Counted from the first letter of the stretch, positions 1-6,346 are shown. The stretch is 11,362 bases of DNA from Patescibacteria group bacterium (GCA_030156465.1 JASGMO010000015.1:1-11362), one strand, 5' to 3'. A program made the numbers and translations. Notes: a model not told the origin generated them from the letters alone.

Positions 1-1
1 A

Positions 2-58
2 TTAAAAAAGATGACTCCTGTTGAATACAGGAATCATCTCTTATCCTCTAACACTTAA
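2..58 (+). CDS. IS3-family transposase (OrfB), C-terminal fragment
   Basis: Only the last 18 codons and the TAA stop (56-58) are present. They read LKKMTPVEYRNHLLSSNT. The K-x-MTPVEYRN string is the usual C-terminal tail of IS3-family OrfB transposases, the part just after the DDE integrase core (rve family). Those enzymes cut and join the IS ends. The reading frame stays open to the window edge, so the rest of the gene should lie immediately upstream. The stop codon is 15 bp before the terminal inverted repeat, the normal IS3 arrangement. The fragment is too short to show whether the full transposase is intact. Confidence 0.75.
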   Translation, partial: LKKMTPVEYRNHLLSSNT

Positions 59-66
59 AAAGTGTT
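50..66 (+). terminator. Hairpin around the transposase stop codon, possible weak terminator
   Basis: A perfect 7-bp stem, AACACTT/AAGTGTT with a 3-nt AAA loop, is followed by a short T run (65-68). The stop codon TAA (56-58) sits at the top of the stem and in the loop. The T tail is short, so termination may be weak. It could also protect the IS from read-through. Confidence 0.3.
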
Positions 67-73
67 TTACTGG

Positions 74-98
74 TGTCCACTAAATGGGGCCCAGTTCA
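74..98 (+). repeat. Terminal inverted repeat (right end) of the IS3-family element
   Basis: This 25-bp sequence begins TGTCCACTAAAT and ends GGGCCCAGTTCA. It has the TG...CA termini of IS3-family ends and lies just after the transposase stop. The partner repeat is outside the window, so the pairing itself is not seen. Confidence 0.65.
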
Positions 99-177
99 CC
101 TCGGGGCGTTTTTGTGTTTGTTGATTTTGTCAAAAAGATATCAAATTCTGCATTCGGATTTTGTTAGTATTTAAAGC

Positions 178-203
178 CACGGAGCTAAGAGCCCTGTTTT
201 TTT
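178..203 (+). terminator. Terminator-like hairpin after the IS insertion point
   Basis: CACGGAGCT and AGCCCTG can pair as 7 bp with two single-base bulges around an AAG loop, followed directly by T7 (197-203). No gene clearly ends upstream. It may be the original terminator of a gene now cut by the insertion sequence. Confidence 0.45.
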
Positions 204-298
204 CTTTATTGCACTCTATTTCAAATAATTGTAACGGACAATATTTTGTATATTAATTTTAAATTTTCTGTTTTTTTAGTGAATATAAGGTGGCTAGA

Positions 299-397
299 AT
301 GATTTTTTTACCTGAAGGCGTCTTATTATGTGACGGGCAAGGTCGAGATAGTTTGAGAAATTCAACTTTTTTGAAAAAAAATGGTAGTATTAAATAG
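299..397 (+). CDS. Possible 32-residue small ORF with a Shine-Dalgarno
   Basis: ATG at 299 is preceded by AAGGTGG (287-293) at a 5-nt spacing, a good SD in a window where most genes lack one. The ORF runs to TAG at 395-397 and begins MIFLPEGVLLCDGQGRD. It has no transmembrane segment and one cysteine. I do not recognise the peptide and no clear promoter was found. The coding part is less AT-rich than the flanks, which mildly favours a real or formerly real gene. It could also be chance or the remnant of a longer protein. Confidence 0.25.
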   Translation: MIFLPEGVLLCDGQGRDSLRNSTFLKKNGSIK

Positions 398-436
398 TAA
401 TAAGTTAAATAAATCAAAAACAAATTAATTTAAAAT

Positions 437-1240
437 ATGAAAAAAATAATCAGTATAATTTTAATTATTTTATTGGTAACGATATTGGTTTTAATTGGTT
501 TAAATTATAAAGAACCATCTCAAAACAATATTGAATCACCCATTAAAGTATATACTCCTGTAAACGGAGAAGAAGTTAAAAGTCCCTTAACTATTGAGGG
601 AGAGGCAAAGGGCACCTGGTTTTTTGAAGCTACATTTCCTGTAAAAATTTATGATGCAAACAATAATCTTCTTGGTACAGGCATAGCACAAGCAAAAGAT
701 AATTGGATGCAAAGTGATTTTGTTCCATTTGAAGCGAAAGTAAGTTTTGATAATCCAGGAGCGGGCAATGGAGTAATTGTTCTTGAAAAAGCTAATCCTT
801 CTGGGCTTGCTAAAAACGCTGAAGAGCTACGAATAAATATTAAATTCAAAAACCAAGAAAGAAATATCAGCCTTTATTATTACAATACTTCCTTGGATAA
901 TGGAATGTGCTCTAAAGAAGGCCTAATCAAAGTAGAGAGGCAAATTCCAATAACTATGACCCCAATTCAAGACACTATCAATCTTTTATTGAAAGGAGAG
1001 CTTACTCAAGAGGAAAGAGAAAGAGGTATAACCACAGAATTTCCCTTAGAAGGGGTAGAGCTTAAGGGTGCTTCGCTTAAAAACGGAGTACTTACTTTAA
1101 ATTTTAATGATCCAAATCACAAAACAAGTGGAGGGTCTTGCCGCGCAGGCATTTTATGGTTTCAAATTAGTGAGACAGCAAAACAATTTCCTCAAGTAGA
1201 AATTGTTAAATTTATGCCGGAGGAGTTATTTCAGCCCTAA
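437..1240 (+). CDS. Membrane-anchored Gmad2 / GerMN domain protein
   Basis: This 267-residue protein has an N-terminal membrane anchor (about residues 4-22; no lipobox cysteine). An immunoglobulin-like Gmad2 domain follows at about 36-137 (IKVYTPVNGEEVKSPLTIEG at the start; WFFEATFPVKIYDANNN inside). A GerMN domain follows at about 143-262, with the LYYYNTS start and NLLLKG helix typical of GerM. GerMN-Gmad2 proteins occur in spore-formers and in many non-sporulating bacteria, where they are thought to act in the envelope, possibly binding peptidoglycan. Here the order is Gmad2 then GerMN. Cys158 and Cys235 could form a disulfide. The start has no SD, only AAAAT directly before ATG. The biochemical function is unknown; the domain calls are from recognition. 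Confidence 0.82.
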   Translation: MKKIISIILIILLVTILVLIGLNYKEPSQNNIESPIKVYTPVNGEEVKSPLTIEGEAKGTWFFEATFPVKIYDANNNLLGTGIAQAKDNWMQSDFVPFEAKVSFDNPGAGNGVIVLEKANPSGLAKNAEELRINIKFKNQERNISLYYYNTSLDNGMCSKEGLIKVERQIPITMTPIQDTINLLLKGELTQEERERGITTEFPLEGVELKGASLKNGVLTLNFNDPNHKTSGGSCRAGILWFQISETAKQFPQVEIVKFMPEELFQP

Positions 1241-1255
1241 TAATTAATTTCCTTT

Positions 1256-1284
1256 TTGACTTCGGATTAATTATATTGTATAAA
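1256..1284 (+). promoter_or_regulatory. Sigma-70-type promoter for the 1314-1736 gene
   Basis: TTGACT (1256-1261), a 17-nt spacer and TATAAA (1279-1284) match the consensus at 5/6 in both boxes. The predicted transcript starts near 1291, giving a leader of about 23 nt that contains the SD GAGGTG (1302-1307). The thymidylate synthase promoter in this window has the same -35 hexamer and spacing. Confidence 0.65.
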
Positions 1285-1313
1285 TAATCAAAAGGTTCTT
1301 TGAGGTGTTGATT

Positions 1314-1736
1314 ATGAATTTGAGCAAGATGGATGAAGATTTGCGCAGGATGGTCCTTGAAGGCAAAGAGTTCAATATTTTTAATATTAATATTGAAGCT
1401 CTGAAGCAAGAGGGGTTCATAATGATCAACTATCCCGTGGATGGTTATACGGAAAAATGGATAGCTCTCATGGAAAGATTGAGAGACATCATCAAGATGC
1501 AGGGATCAAATGTTCCAGAGGAAGAATGGCTTCCATTTAATCTTTGTGCTCGCAAAAAAGGATGTAATGTTTTTATTGCCGAGTTCAATTTCTTTTTCTC
1601 TCTTCTCGATGAAGGAAGCTGTCTATTCAAGATAGGGTCCAAGTATTCTCCAATGGCACTCAAAAAACCATCCATAATAGAGATGGTTGGAATGAGCAAG
1701 GCCTTTATGTATACAGAGATCTCAAGTAGGTGCTAA
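1314..1736 (+). CDS. Hypothetical protein, 140 residues, soluble
   Basis: I do not recognise a family. The chosen start is the ATG at 1314, 6 nt after the SD GAGGTG (1302-1307). An in-frame GTG at 1305 overlaps that SD and is less likely. The product begins MNLSKMDEDLRRMVLEGKEF and has no signal peptide or transmembrane segment, so it should be cytoplasmic. It looks mixed alpha/beta, with a hydrophobic FIAEFNFFFSLL strand or helix near residues 86-97 and four cysteines, one being the last residue. It is a single-gene unit with its own promoter and a terminator that contains its stop codon. Codons are less AT-rich than in the flanking genes (more CTC, GGG and AGC by eye), as in the thymidylate synthase, which hints at a different origin or higher expression. 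Confidence 0.7.
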   Translation: MNLSKMDEDLRRMVLEGKEFNIFNINIEALKQEGFIMINYPVDGYTEKWIALMERLRDIIKMQGSNVPEEEWLPFNLCARKKGCNVFIAEFNFFFSLLDEGSCLFKIGSKYSPMALKKPSIIEMVGMSKAFMYTEISSRC

Positions 1737-1752
1737 CTAGCCCTACTTTTTT
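1724..1752 (+). terminator. Rho-independent terminator containing the stop codon of 1314-1736
   Basis: AAGTAGG (1724-1730) pairs with CCTACTT (1742-1748), and above a single bulged T, GCT pairs with AGC around an AACT loop. T1747-T1752 forms the U tract. The stop codon TAA (1734-1736) lies at the top of the hairpin. Read on the - strand there is no T tract, so it mainly serves the + gene. Confidence 0.75.
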
Positions 1753-1766
1753 ATTTCAAATAGTCC

Positions 1767-2933
1767 TTATGTCTTATATCTATAATGCCCAGTAATTTCA
1801 AAATCAAAAAGCATGTTTTCTAGCTTGGGACCAGCACCAATATTATGAACAATTAAAGGTGTTTTGTTTTGGTAATGATTTGTCACTATCCCAATATGAG
1901 TAACACCTTTTCCTAAATCCCATGTAACAATATCTCCGGGCAGGTAATTATCTGGATTATTAGAAATTTCTATTTCTTCTCCGAAGCGACCAAAGAAAAC
2001 TTGAAGATTTGGGACCCTTCGGTGGTCAATATTTGTATCAGTAGTGCTTAATCCCCATTTTGATGGATAAAGATTAAAGTTGTTTACCATATCTTCATGA
2101 ACTTCTTCTTGTAAATCAATCCCGACTGTGCGATATGCTCTAATTATTACATCTGTACAGACACCCTTATTGCTAGGAATATCTCCATTAGGATAATCAA
2201 TCTGAAAATATGAGGGATCGTAAGTAATATCTTCTGTTGTTTGTTTGAGTGCAGATTCTAGTAGGGCGGATTTAAAATCATTATTAATTATTTTTATATC
2301 CCAACTATCTTGACTATTTCCAGAGATTGGTATCTTTTCTCCAAGAAATTTAGGACTTGAACCAAAATTAATTTCAATCCATGCTTTTATTCTAGCAAAC
2401 AATTCTCGAATTTCGTTTTTATTAGAATATGGCCTTTTATCAGCTGGGAAACCGTAAGCATCTATATTTAATTTTCGAGCGATATATATAGCACGAGATA
2501 AGTGAAACTTTTGAGTTGATATTATGGCAGAATTTACTTCAAAAATATATTGAGCTCGATACATTGAATCATAGGTATCAAAACCAGCATGATCAATAAA
2601 TATATCTTCGCTGGGTATATTTTTATTAAGAAGATATTTTTTAATAGCATTTACCTCATCATAATATTTTTTTCCATGGTCACCACTTATCAATATTTTA
2701 TTAACCTTATTATTTTCGTATAAATCAATAGCATTTTCAGTGCGATCAAGAAGAATATTGCTTAATTTATCTCCTATAACTTGGGCACCAAGAATAATAA
2801 CAGCGTCTGTCTTCGGAATGTCTTCAATATCATTAATTATATATTGATTACTAAAACTTATTACGTATATATTAATTAATACAAAGATTATTATTGGTGA
2901 TAAAGTAACGGCAATTATTGTATTTTTCTTCAT
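1767..2933 (-). CDS. Membrane-anchored SanA-like (DUF218) / DUF1287 fusion protein
   Basis: This 388-residue protein has one N-terminal transmembrane segment (about 7-27) and then two domains. Residues 42-203 are a SanA/YdcF-type DUF218 domain: DAVIILGAQV (43-52), RTENAIDLY (64-72), SGDHG (83-87), a D-x8-DSMYRA stretch (114-127) and TQKFHLSRAI (140-149). It ends with the SanA-like PKFLGEKIPI. Residues about 215-386 are a DUF1287 (YijF-like) domain with its strong signatures: YPNGDIP, GVCTDVIIRAYR (Cys259), NIDHRRVPNL (His304), PGDIVTW, HIGIV (His346), HNIG and TGHYRY. E. coli SanA affects envelope barrier function. DUF1287 resembles NlpC/P60-type folds, so Cys259/His346 may form a catalytic pair; that is inference. 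Both domains should lie outside the membrane, so a peptidoglycan-related role is plausible. No SD is seen. Confidence 0.85.
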   Translation of the reverse strand: MKKNTIIAVTLSPIIIFVLINIYVISFSNQYIINDIEDIPKTDAVIILGAQVIGDKLSNILLDRTENAIDLYENNKVNKILISGDHGKKYYDEVNAIKKYLLNKNIPSEDIFIDHAGFDTYDSMYRAQYIFEVNSAIISTQKFHLSRAIYIARKLNIDAYGFPADKRPYSNKNEIRELFARIKAWIEINFGSSPKFLGEKIPISGNSQDSWDIKIINNDFKSALLESALKQTTEDITYDPSYFQIDYPNGDIPSNKGVCTDVIIRAYRTVGIDLQEEVHEDMVNNFNLYPSKWGLSTTDTNIDHRRVPNLQVFFGRFGEEIEISNNPDNYLPGDIVTWDLGKGVTHIGIVTNHYQNKTPLIVHNIGAGPKLENMLFDFEITGHYRYKT

Positions 2934-2951
2934 AAAAACATTGTATCATAT

Positions 2952-2979
2952 TTTACAAAATATTTATTAGGTATATTAT
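2952..2979 (+). promoter_or_regulatory. Probable promoter for 3016-3492
   Basis: TTTACA (2952-2957), a 16-nt spacer and TATTAT (2974-2979) lie in the 82-bp gap between divergent genes, putting the start near 2986 with a leader of about 30 nt. The same TTTACA-N16 design occurs before the gene at 4576. The AT-richness makes chance matches likely. Confidence 0.4.
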
Positions 2980-3015
2980 ATAAGGGTAGCGTTTATAAAT
3001 AATTTAATAAAAAAA

Positions 3016-3492
3016 ATGAACAATAAATATTTCTTACTCCTAATCATTATTCTTCTTGCCATTCTTTGTTTTTTAATTTTTCCTAAAGAAGCAAATAAAA
3101 ATGAACAAATAAGTTTTAAGATACCTAATATTTTTACTCAATATATGTCTGCTCAAGATTGGGAAATTGAGATGAATAATGAAGAAATTAATATTAAAGA
3201 TGGAGAAATAGAATGTAATGAAACTCCATTGACAAGTAGCTTGGGATCTGGTGTTTATAAGAAGGTAATTAACGACAGGGTCTATTGTGTTAATATGTCT
3301 AGCGAAGGAGCTGCTGGTTCAGTTTATACAAAATATTATTATCATACATTAAAAGATAATGACATTATTTCTATAAGCGTTACTATTAGGGCTACGCAAT
3401 GTTATAACTATGATGAGCCTCAAGCGACAGAGTGTATAACAGAGAGAGAATCATTTAATATAGATAATTTTATTTCTAATATTATCCAATAA
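3016..3492 (+). CDS. Small membrane-anchored exported protein with four conserved-looking cysteines
   Basis: The 158-residue product has an N-terminal membrane segment (about 5-22) and an extracytoplasmic domain of about 130 residues. Cysteines at 67, 91, 129 and 140 could make two disulfides. The pattern RVYCVNMSSEGAAGSVYTKY followed by CYNYDEPQATEC resembles a family of unknown function I associate with CPR genomes; I know of no assigned role. The start has an A-rich leader (AAAAAA before ATG) and no SD. It is divergent from the SanA-DUF1287 gene and convergent with the Mg2+ transporter gene, whose end is 11 bp away with no visible terminator between them. Confidence 0.75.
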   Translation: MNNKYFLLLIIILLAILCFLIFPKEANKNEQISFKIPNIFTQYMSAQDWEIEMNNEEINIKDGEIECNETPLTSSLGSGVYKKVINDRVYCVNMSSEGAAGSVYTKYYYHTLKDNDIISISVTIRATQCYNYDEPQATECITERESFNIDNFISNIIQ

Positions 3493-3503
3493 TTTCAATT
3501 CTC

Positions 3504-4499
3504 TTACAGTAACAACCAAGAAGCTACGGAAAGGTAAACTGAAACACTAATAGTGTCTTGAATAATTGTTCCTATTGGTCCACTAGCATCAGCTGGGTCT
3601 AGTTTTAGGCGAGCAAAAAGGAACGGGATGATTGTTCCGGTTAAAAGGGAGCTTGTGGTAGCAAACAATAATGCAATTGCCAAAACAAAACTAATTGTTG
3701 GTTCACCATATAATCCTAAACTGACGATATATAAAAGAATACTTGTTAAAATTCCTATCAAAATAGTAGCTCCAGCTTGTTTGAATAAATATTGTGAAAA
3801 TTTTAATTTAGGATTAGATGCTAGATCACGAATAATAAAGGCTTGCATTTGTGAGCATGATGCTCCAGACATATATACAATCAAAGGAATGAATGCGGTT
3901 AAAATAATATAGTTAGATAACATTTCCTCAAATGAATCAACTATTCCAGCAGCCAATACCCCACCCATCATTCCAACTATCAGCCAGGGTAACCTTCTTT
4001 TTGTTGTTTTTATTATCGGCAAAGATTTTTCTGTATCAGTAGATTTTTCTTGGCTGATTCCACTAATATGCATAATATCTTCATTCATTTCTTCATAAAG
4101 GGTTTTCATTATTGTGTCATTGGGAATAACTCCTAAAAAAATATTATCTTTACTTACAACTGGTATACTTTTCAAATTATTTTTTAAAGCGAGCATCACT
4201 ACTTGCTCTTTGTCTGTCTCTGGAAGAACCGATATGATTTCTTTGTTGCACATTTTATTAATAATAGTTTCTTCAGGAAGACGAAATATTTCTCTAATAG
4301 AAAAGATACCGATTAAATGTCCAGCAGAATCTATTACATGGATATAATTAATCGTCAAAACATCAGAAGCTTTCTTAAATAACATTTTCTCTGCATCACC
4401 AATAGTTTGATCGCCATAAATTATTGGAACCTCTTGAACCATTAGGGATCCAGCAGAATCAATTTTGTATTTTTTATTCATAAAACTATCATATATCAT
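3504..4499 (-). CDS. mgtE: MgtE-like magnesium transporter, short form (two CBS domains plus channel domain)
   Basis: At 331 residues this is shorter than typical MgtE (about 450) because the N-terminal superhelical domain is missing. Residues about 19-75 and 83-137 are two CBS domains, the cytoplasmic Mg2+/nucleotide sensors of MgtE. RRLPWLIVGMMGG (168-180) opens the membrane part, which has about five helices to residue 331. The signature DPADASGPIGTIIQD (301-315) carries the acidic residues of the MgtE ion path. The loop that is usually GGNxGxQ reads SGASCSQ (211-217), a clear deviation. MgtE moves Mg2+ as a homodimer. The first Met is used because the CBS domain follows soon after; Met7 is an alternative. 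No SD is seen. A divalent-cation specificity other than Mg2+ cannot be excluded. Confidence 0.85.
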   Translation of the reverse strand: MIYDSFMNKKYKIDSAGSLMVQEVPIIYGDQTIGDAEKMLFKKASDVLTINYIHVIDSAGHLIGIFSIREIFRLPEETIINKMCNKEIISVLPETDKEQVVMLALKNNLKSIPVVSKDNIFLGVIPNDTIMKTLYEEMNEDIMHISGISQEKSTDTEKSLPIIKTTKRRLPWLIVGMMGGVLAAGIVDSFEEMLSNYIILTAFIPLIVYMSGASCSQMQAFIIRDLASNPKLKFSQYLFKQAGATILIGILTSILLYIVSLGLYGEPTISFVLAIALLFATTSSLLTGTIIPFLFARLKLDPADASGPIGTIIQDTISVSVYLSVASWLLL

Positions 4500-4517
4500 T
4501 TTTTTAAAATAAAAAAC

Positions 4518-4545
4518 TTTACATATATAAGAATAATGTTAAAAT
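4518..4545 (+). promoter_or_regulatory. Probable promoter for 4576-5706
   Basis: TTTACA (4518-4523), a 16-nt spacer and TAAAAT (4540-4545) lie in the 76-bp divergent gap. The start would be near 4552, with a leader of about 24 nt lacking an SD. The region is very AT-rich, so confidence is moderate. Confidence 0.4.
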
Positions 4546-4575
4546 GTAATCATTAAAAGTATAAATAAATAAAAT

Positions 4576-5706
4576 ATGGCAAAAGAAAAATTAAATGATT
4601 ATATTAAAAAGTGTGTAGAGCTTGGAAAAGAGAAAGAAGAAATTGAAAACAATCTATTAAGTGTTGGTTGGAGTAAAGAAGATATTGATGAGGCCTTTTC
4701 TCTTGTAGTTGGAGAAGATGTTCCGGTGCCCGATGTTTCCGAGGAAGAAGATCTTAATTCTTTGAGTCCTGAAGAGCCCGTTGATGAATTCTCTAACTCT
4801 TTGAATAATGAGATTAATTCTATTCAAGGGGAAAACAATTTAAATAACCAGCAACCTAAAGGAGATCCTTTTTTAGAGCCAATAGAAGAACAGAGCGAAG
4901 AGCCACAAAACAATAAAAAATCAACTCAAGAACAGAATCAAGAGCCAGTAATTATTGAAGAGCCATCAGGGGGAAAATTTGTAGATAGCTCAAAAAAGGT
5001 TGATGCTAAAAAAATATTAATTCCAATAGTTGCTATTTTAGTTACTGTTTTTCTTTTTGCAACAGTATTTGCTTTTGTTCAAAAAAGTGGACCCTTTTCT
5101 TTCTTAAAAGAAGAGCCAGAAATTATATCAGAAGAGGAAGACATTGTTCCTCCGCAAGAAGAGCCCATTGTTGAAGAGCCAATAATAGAGTGGGCTTGTG
5201 GAGATCAATTAGTTGATGAGAGAGATGGTAATACGTATCCAACCATACAAGTTGGCTCACAGTGTTTTATGGCAAAAAACTTAAATTATAAAACAGAAAA
5301 CTCTTTTTGTTATGGTGATGTAGAAAATTGTGAAGAGCATGGATTATTATATGATTGGAGTACAGCTGTATCAGCTTGTCCACTAGGATGGAGCTTGCCT
5401 AGCGATGCTGAATTTAAAATGCTTGAAAGGTATTTAGGAATGGAAGAAGAAAAAATTGATACAACTGGATGGAGAGAAGTTTCTCCAAATGCTCAAGGAA
5501 CACTAGAATTATTAAACATTACTTTATCTGGAGCGAAAGATGTTTCTGGAGAATTTAAATATCAAGGAGAATATGCCAACCTTTGGACATCTGATTTAAT
5601 AGATGAAGAATATCTTACAAGAGCCTTTCGTGCAAAAGATAATAATGTATATAGGGGCAGTGTTTCTGGTGAATATGGATATTCTGTTAGGTGTGTAAGA
5701 TACTGA
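4576..5706 (+). CDS. UBA-like / transmembrane / Fib_succ_major domain surface protein
   Basis: The 376-residue protein has four parts. Residues 1-44 form a small helical UBA-like module (KLNDYIKKCVELGKEKEEIE, then VGWSKEDIDEAF). Residues 45-145 are an acidic, disordered linker. Residues 146-168 are a transmembrane helix. Residues about 207-376 are a Fibrobacter succinogenes major paralogous domain (TIGR02145-like): DGNTYPTIQVGSQCFMAKNL, LLYDWSTA, CPLGWSLPSDAEF and a final YSVRCVRY. The EEP tripeptide recurs six times, on both sides of the membrane helix. Cysteines at 208, 230, 245, 252, 268 and 373 suit disulfides in an exported domain. The expected topology is N-terminus inside, C-terminus outside. 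The function of the Fib_succ_major domain is unknown; it is common in surface proteins. AAAAT precedes the ATG and there is no SD. Confidence 0.82.
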   Translation: MAKEKLNDYIKKCVELGKEKEEIENNLLSVGWSKEDIDEAFSLVVGEDVPVPDVSEEEDLNSLSPEEPVDEFSNSLNNEINSIQGENNLNNQQPKGDPFLEPIEEQSEEPQNNKKSTQEQNQEPVIIEEPSGGKFVDSSKKVDAKKILIPIVAILVTVFLFATVFAFVQKSGPFSFLKEEPEIISEEEDIVPPQEEPIVEEPIIEWACGDQLVDERDGNTYPTIQVGSQCFMAKNLNYKTENSFCYGDVENCEEHGLLYDWSTAVSACPLGWSLPSDAEFKMLERYLGMEEEKIDTTGWREVSPNAQGTLELLNITLSGAKDVSGEFKYQGEYANLWTSDLIDEEYLTRAFRAKDNNVYRGSVSGEYGYSVRCVRY

Positions 5707-5714
5707 TTCTTCTA

Positions 5715-5743
5715 TTGTAAATTAGCTACTAATAGAGTATAGT
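5715..5743 (+). promoter_or_regulatory. Promoter for the zinc-ribbon gene
   Basis: TTGTAA (5715-5720), a 17-nt spacer and TATAGT (5738-5743) lie between the Fib_succ_major gene and the zinc-ribbon gene. The transcript should start near 5750, giving a leader of about 20 nt with no SD. Confidence 0.5.
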
Positions 5744-5769
5744 GCGCAAACAGAATAATAAATAAAAAT

Positions 5770-6279
5770 ATGAGAAACTTTGACAAGATATTTGATCGTG
5801 GGAAAAGGAGGGAAGATGAATTCAATAGAAAAGGAGGGGAAAGACCTAAAATGTACAAGGCAATTTGTGATAGTTGCGGTAAAGAGTGCGAACTTCCATT
5901 TAAGCCAATGACTGACAAGCCAGTTTACTGTAGTCAATGTTTCTCAAACAGATCTAAACGTGGAGAAAACAAGTTTGATCGTAGAGAAAGTAGTCCAAAT
6001 AAAAGATTCCAAGGGAAAAGGATGTTTGACGCTACTTGTGACAAGTGCGGGAAAAGATTTGAATTACCATTTAAACCAACGGGAGAAAGAGATGTTTATT
6101 GTAGTGAATGTTTTAAAGGAGATGGTAATGTCCCATCAGTAAAAAACAACAATCAATGTGGGGAACAGATGGATACCTTGAATAAAAAGATGGATAAGGT
6201 TATTGATTTGTTGACTTCAATTCTAGAAAAAGAGCCCAAGAAGAATATAGAAAAGAAACCAGAGAAAAAAAACAACTAA
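5770..6279 (+). CDS. Double CxxC-x17-CxxC zinc-ribbon protein
   Basis: The 169-residue soluble protein carries two copies of the CxxC-x17-CxxC motif (TIGR04272-type). Copy one uses Cys33, 36, 54 and 57; copy two uses Cys90, 93, 111 and 114, each with exactly 17 residues between the pairs. The shared core is ELPFKP and a VYCSxCF exit. Each copy should bind one Zn2+. The segments around the ribbons are rich in Arg and Lys, which suits nucleic-acid binding (inference). A short amphipathic helix follows (MDTLNKKMDKVIDLLTSILE, 134-153), then a Lys/Glu-rich tail. Such proteins are frequent in CPR bacteria and archaea and have no established role. AAAAAT precedes the ATG and there is no SD. A strong terminator follows the stop, so it is a single-gene unit. 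Confidence 0.85.
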   Translation: MRNFDKIFDRGKRREDEFNRKGGERPKMYKAICDSCGKECELPFKPMTDKPVYCSQCFSNRSKRGENKFDRRESSPNKRFQGKRMFDATCDKCGKRFELPFKPTGERDVYCSECFKGDGNVPSVKNNNQCGEQMDTLNKKMDKVIDLLTSILEKEPKKNIEKKPEKKNN

Positions 6280-6295
6280 AAAAGTTAGTAAGAAG

Positions 6296-6324
6296 AAAAG
6301 CTGATTATCATAATCAGCTTTTTT
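6296..6324 (+). terminator. Rho-independent terminator of the zinc-ribbon gene
   Basis: AAAAGCTGATTA (6296-6307) pairs perfectly with TAATCAGCTTTT (6311-6322) around a TCA loop, and the T tract runs 6319-6324. It lies 16 bp after the stop codon and is the cleanest terminator in the window. It can also work on the - strand because of the A run at its left foot. Confidence 0.85.
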
Positions 6325-6346
6325 ATGTTAAAATAAAATTAAAAAT

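Larger units (their letters stand above)
1..98 (+). mobile_element. Right end of an IS3-family (IS150-like) insertion sequence, truncated by window start
   Basis: The window opens inside an insertion sequence. The final codons of a transposase are followed after a short spacer by a terminal inverted repeat ending at position 98. Read inward on the - strand, the end starts TGAACTGGGCCCCATTT and continues AGTGGACAC, which resembles IS3/IS150-type ends (TGxACTGxxCCC, then ATTT, then GTxGGAC) as I remember them. The left end and any target duplication lie outside the window. IS3 elements usually make 3-4 bp duplications, so CCT or CCTC at 99-102 should recur on the other side of the element. Confidence 0.75.
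99..436. other. Gene-poor stretch between the IS end and the next gene
   Basis: No convincing gene is seen. Two + strand frames are open from the IS junction for about 22-25 codons and stop at 165 (TAG) and 172 (TAA), just before the hairpin at 178-203. One of them could be the cut-off 3' end of a gene interrupted by the IS, but neither peptide is recognisable. Further on there are AT-rich runs, a small ATTGT-N5-ACAAT inverted repeat around 230-244, and a tiny ORF with an SD at 299-397. No tRNA or other known structured RNA was recognised. Confidence 0.5.

Noticed and set aside
10..40. A 5+5-bp hairpin with an A run on its left foot that looks like a - strand terminator
   Set aside because: It lies within the transposase C-terminal codons, and no - strand gene ends there. 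The stem is interrupted by a mismatch and is probably a by-product of the coding sequence.
371..396. TTGAAA with an A/T-rich -10-like site before the Gmad2-GerMN gene
   Set aside because: The spacing (about 14 nt) is too short and the match weak, so no promoter is called.
3628..4347. + strand open frames inside the MgtE-like gene
   Set aside because: They are antisense shadows of a gene whose CBS and channel motifs are clear.
5712..5937. Two - strand open frames of about 70 codons
   Set aside because: They overlap the promoter and 5' end of the well-supported zinc-ribbon gene, lack start signals, and have no recognisable protein features.
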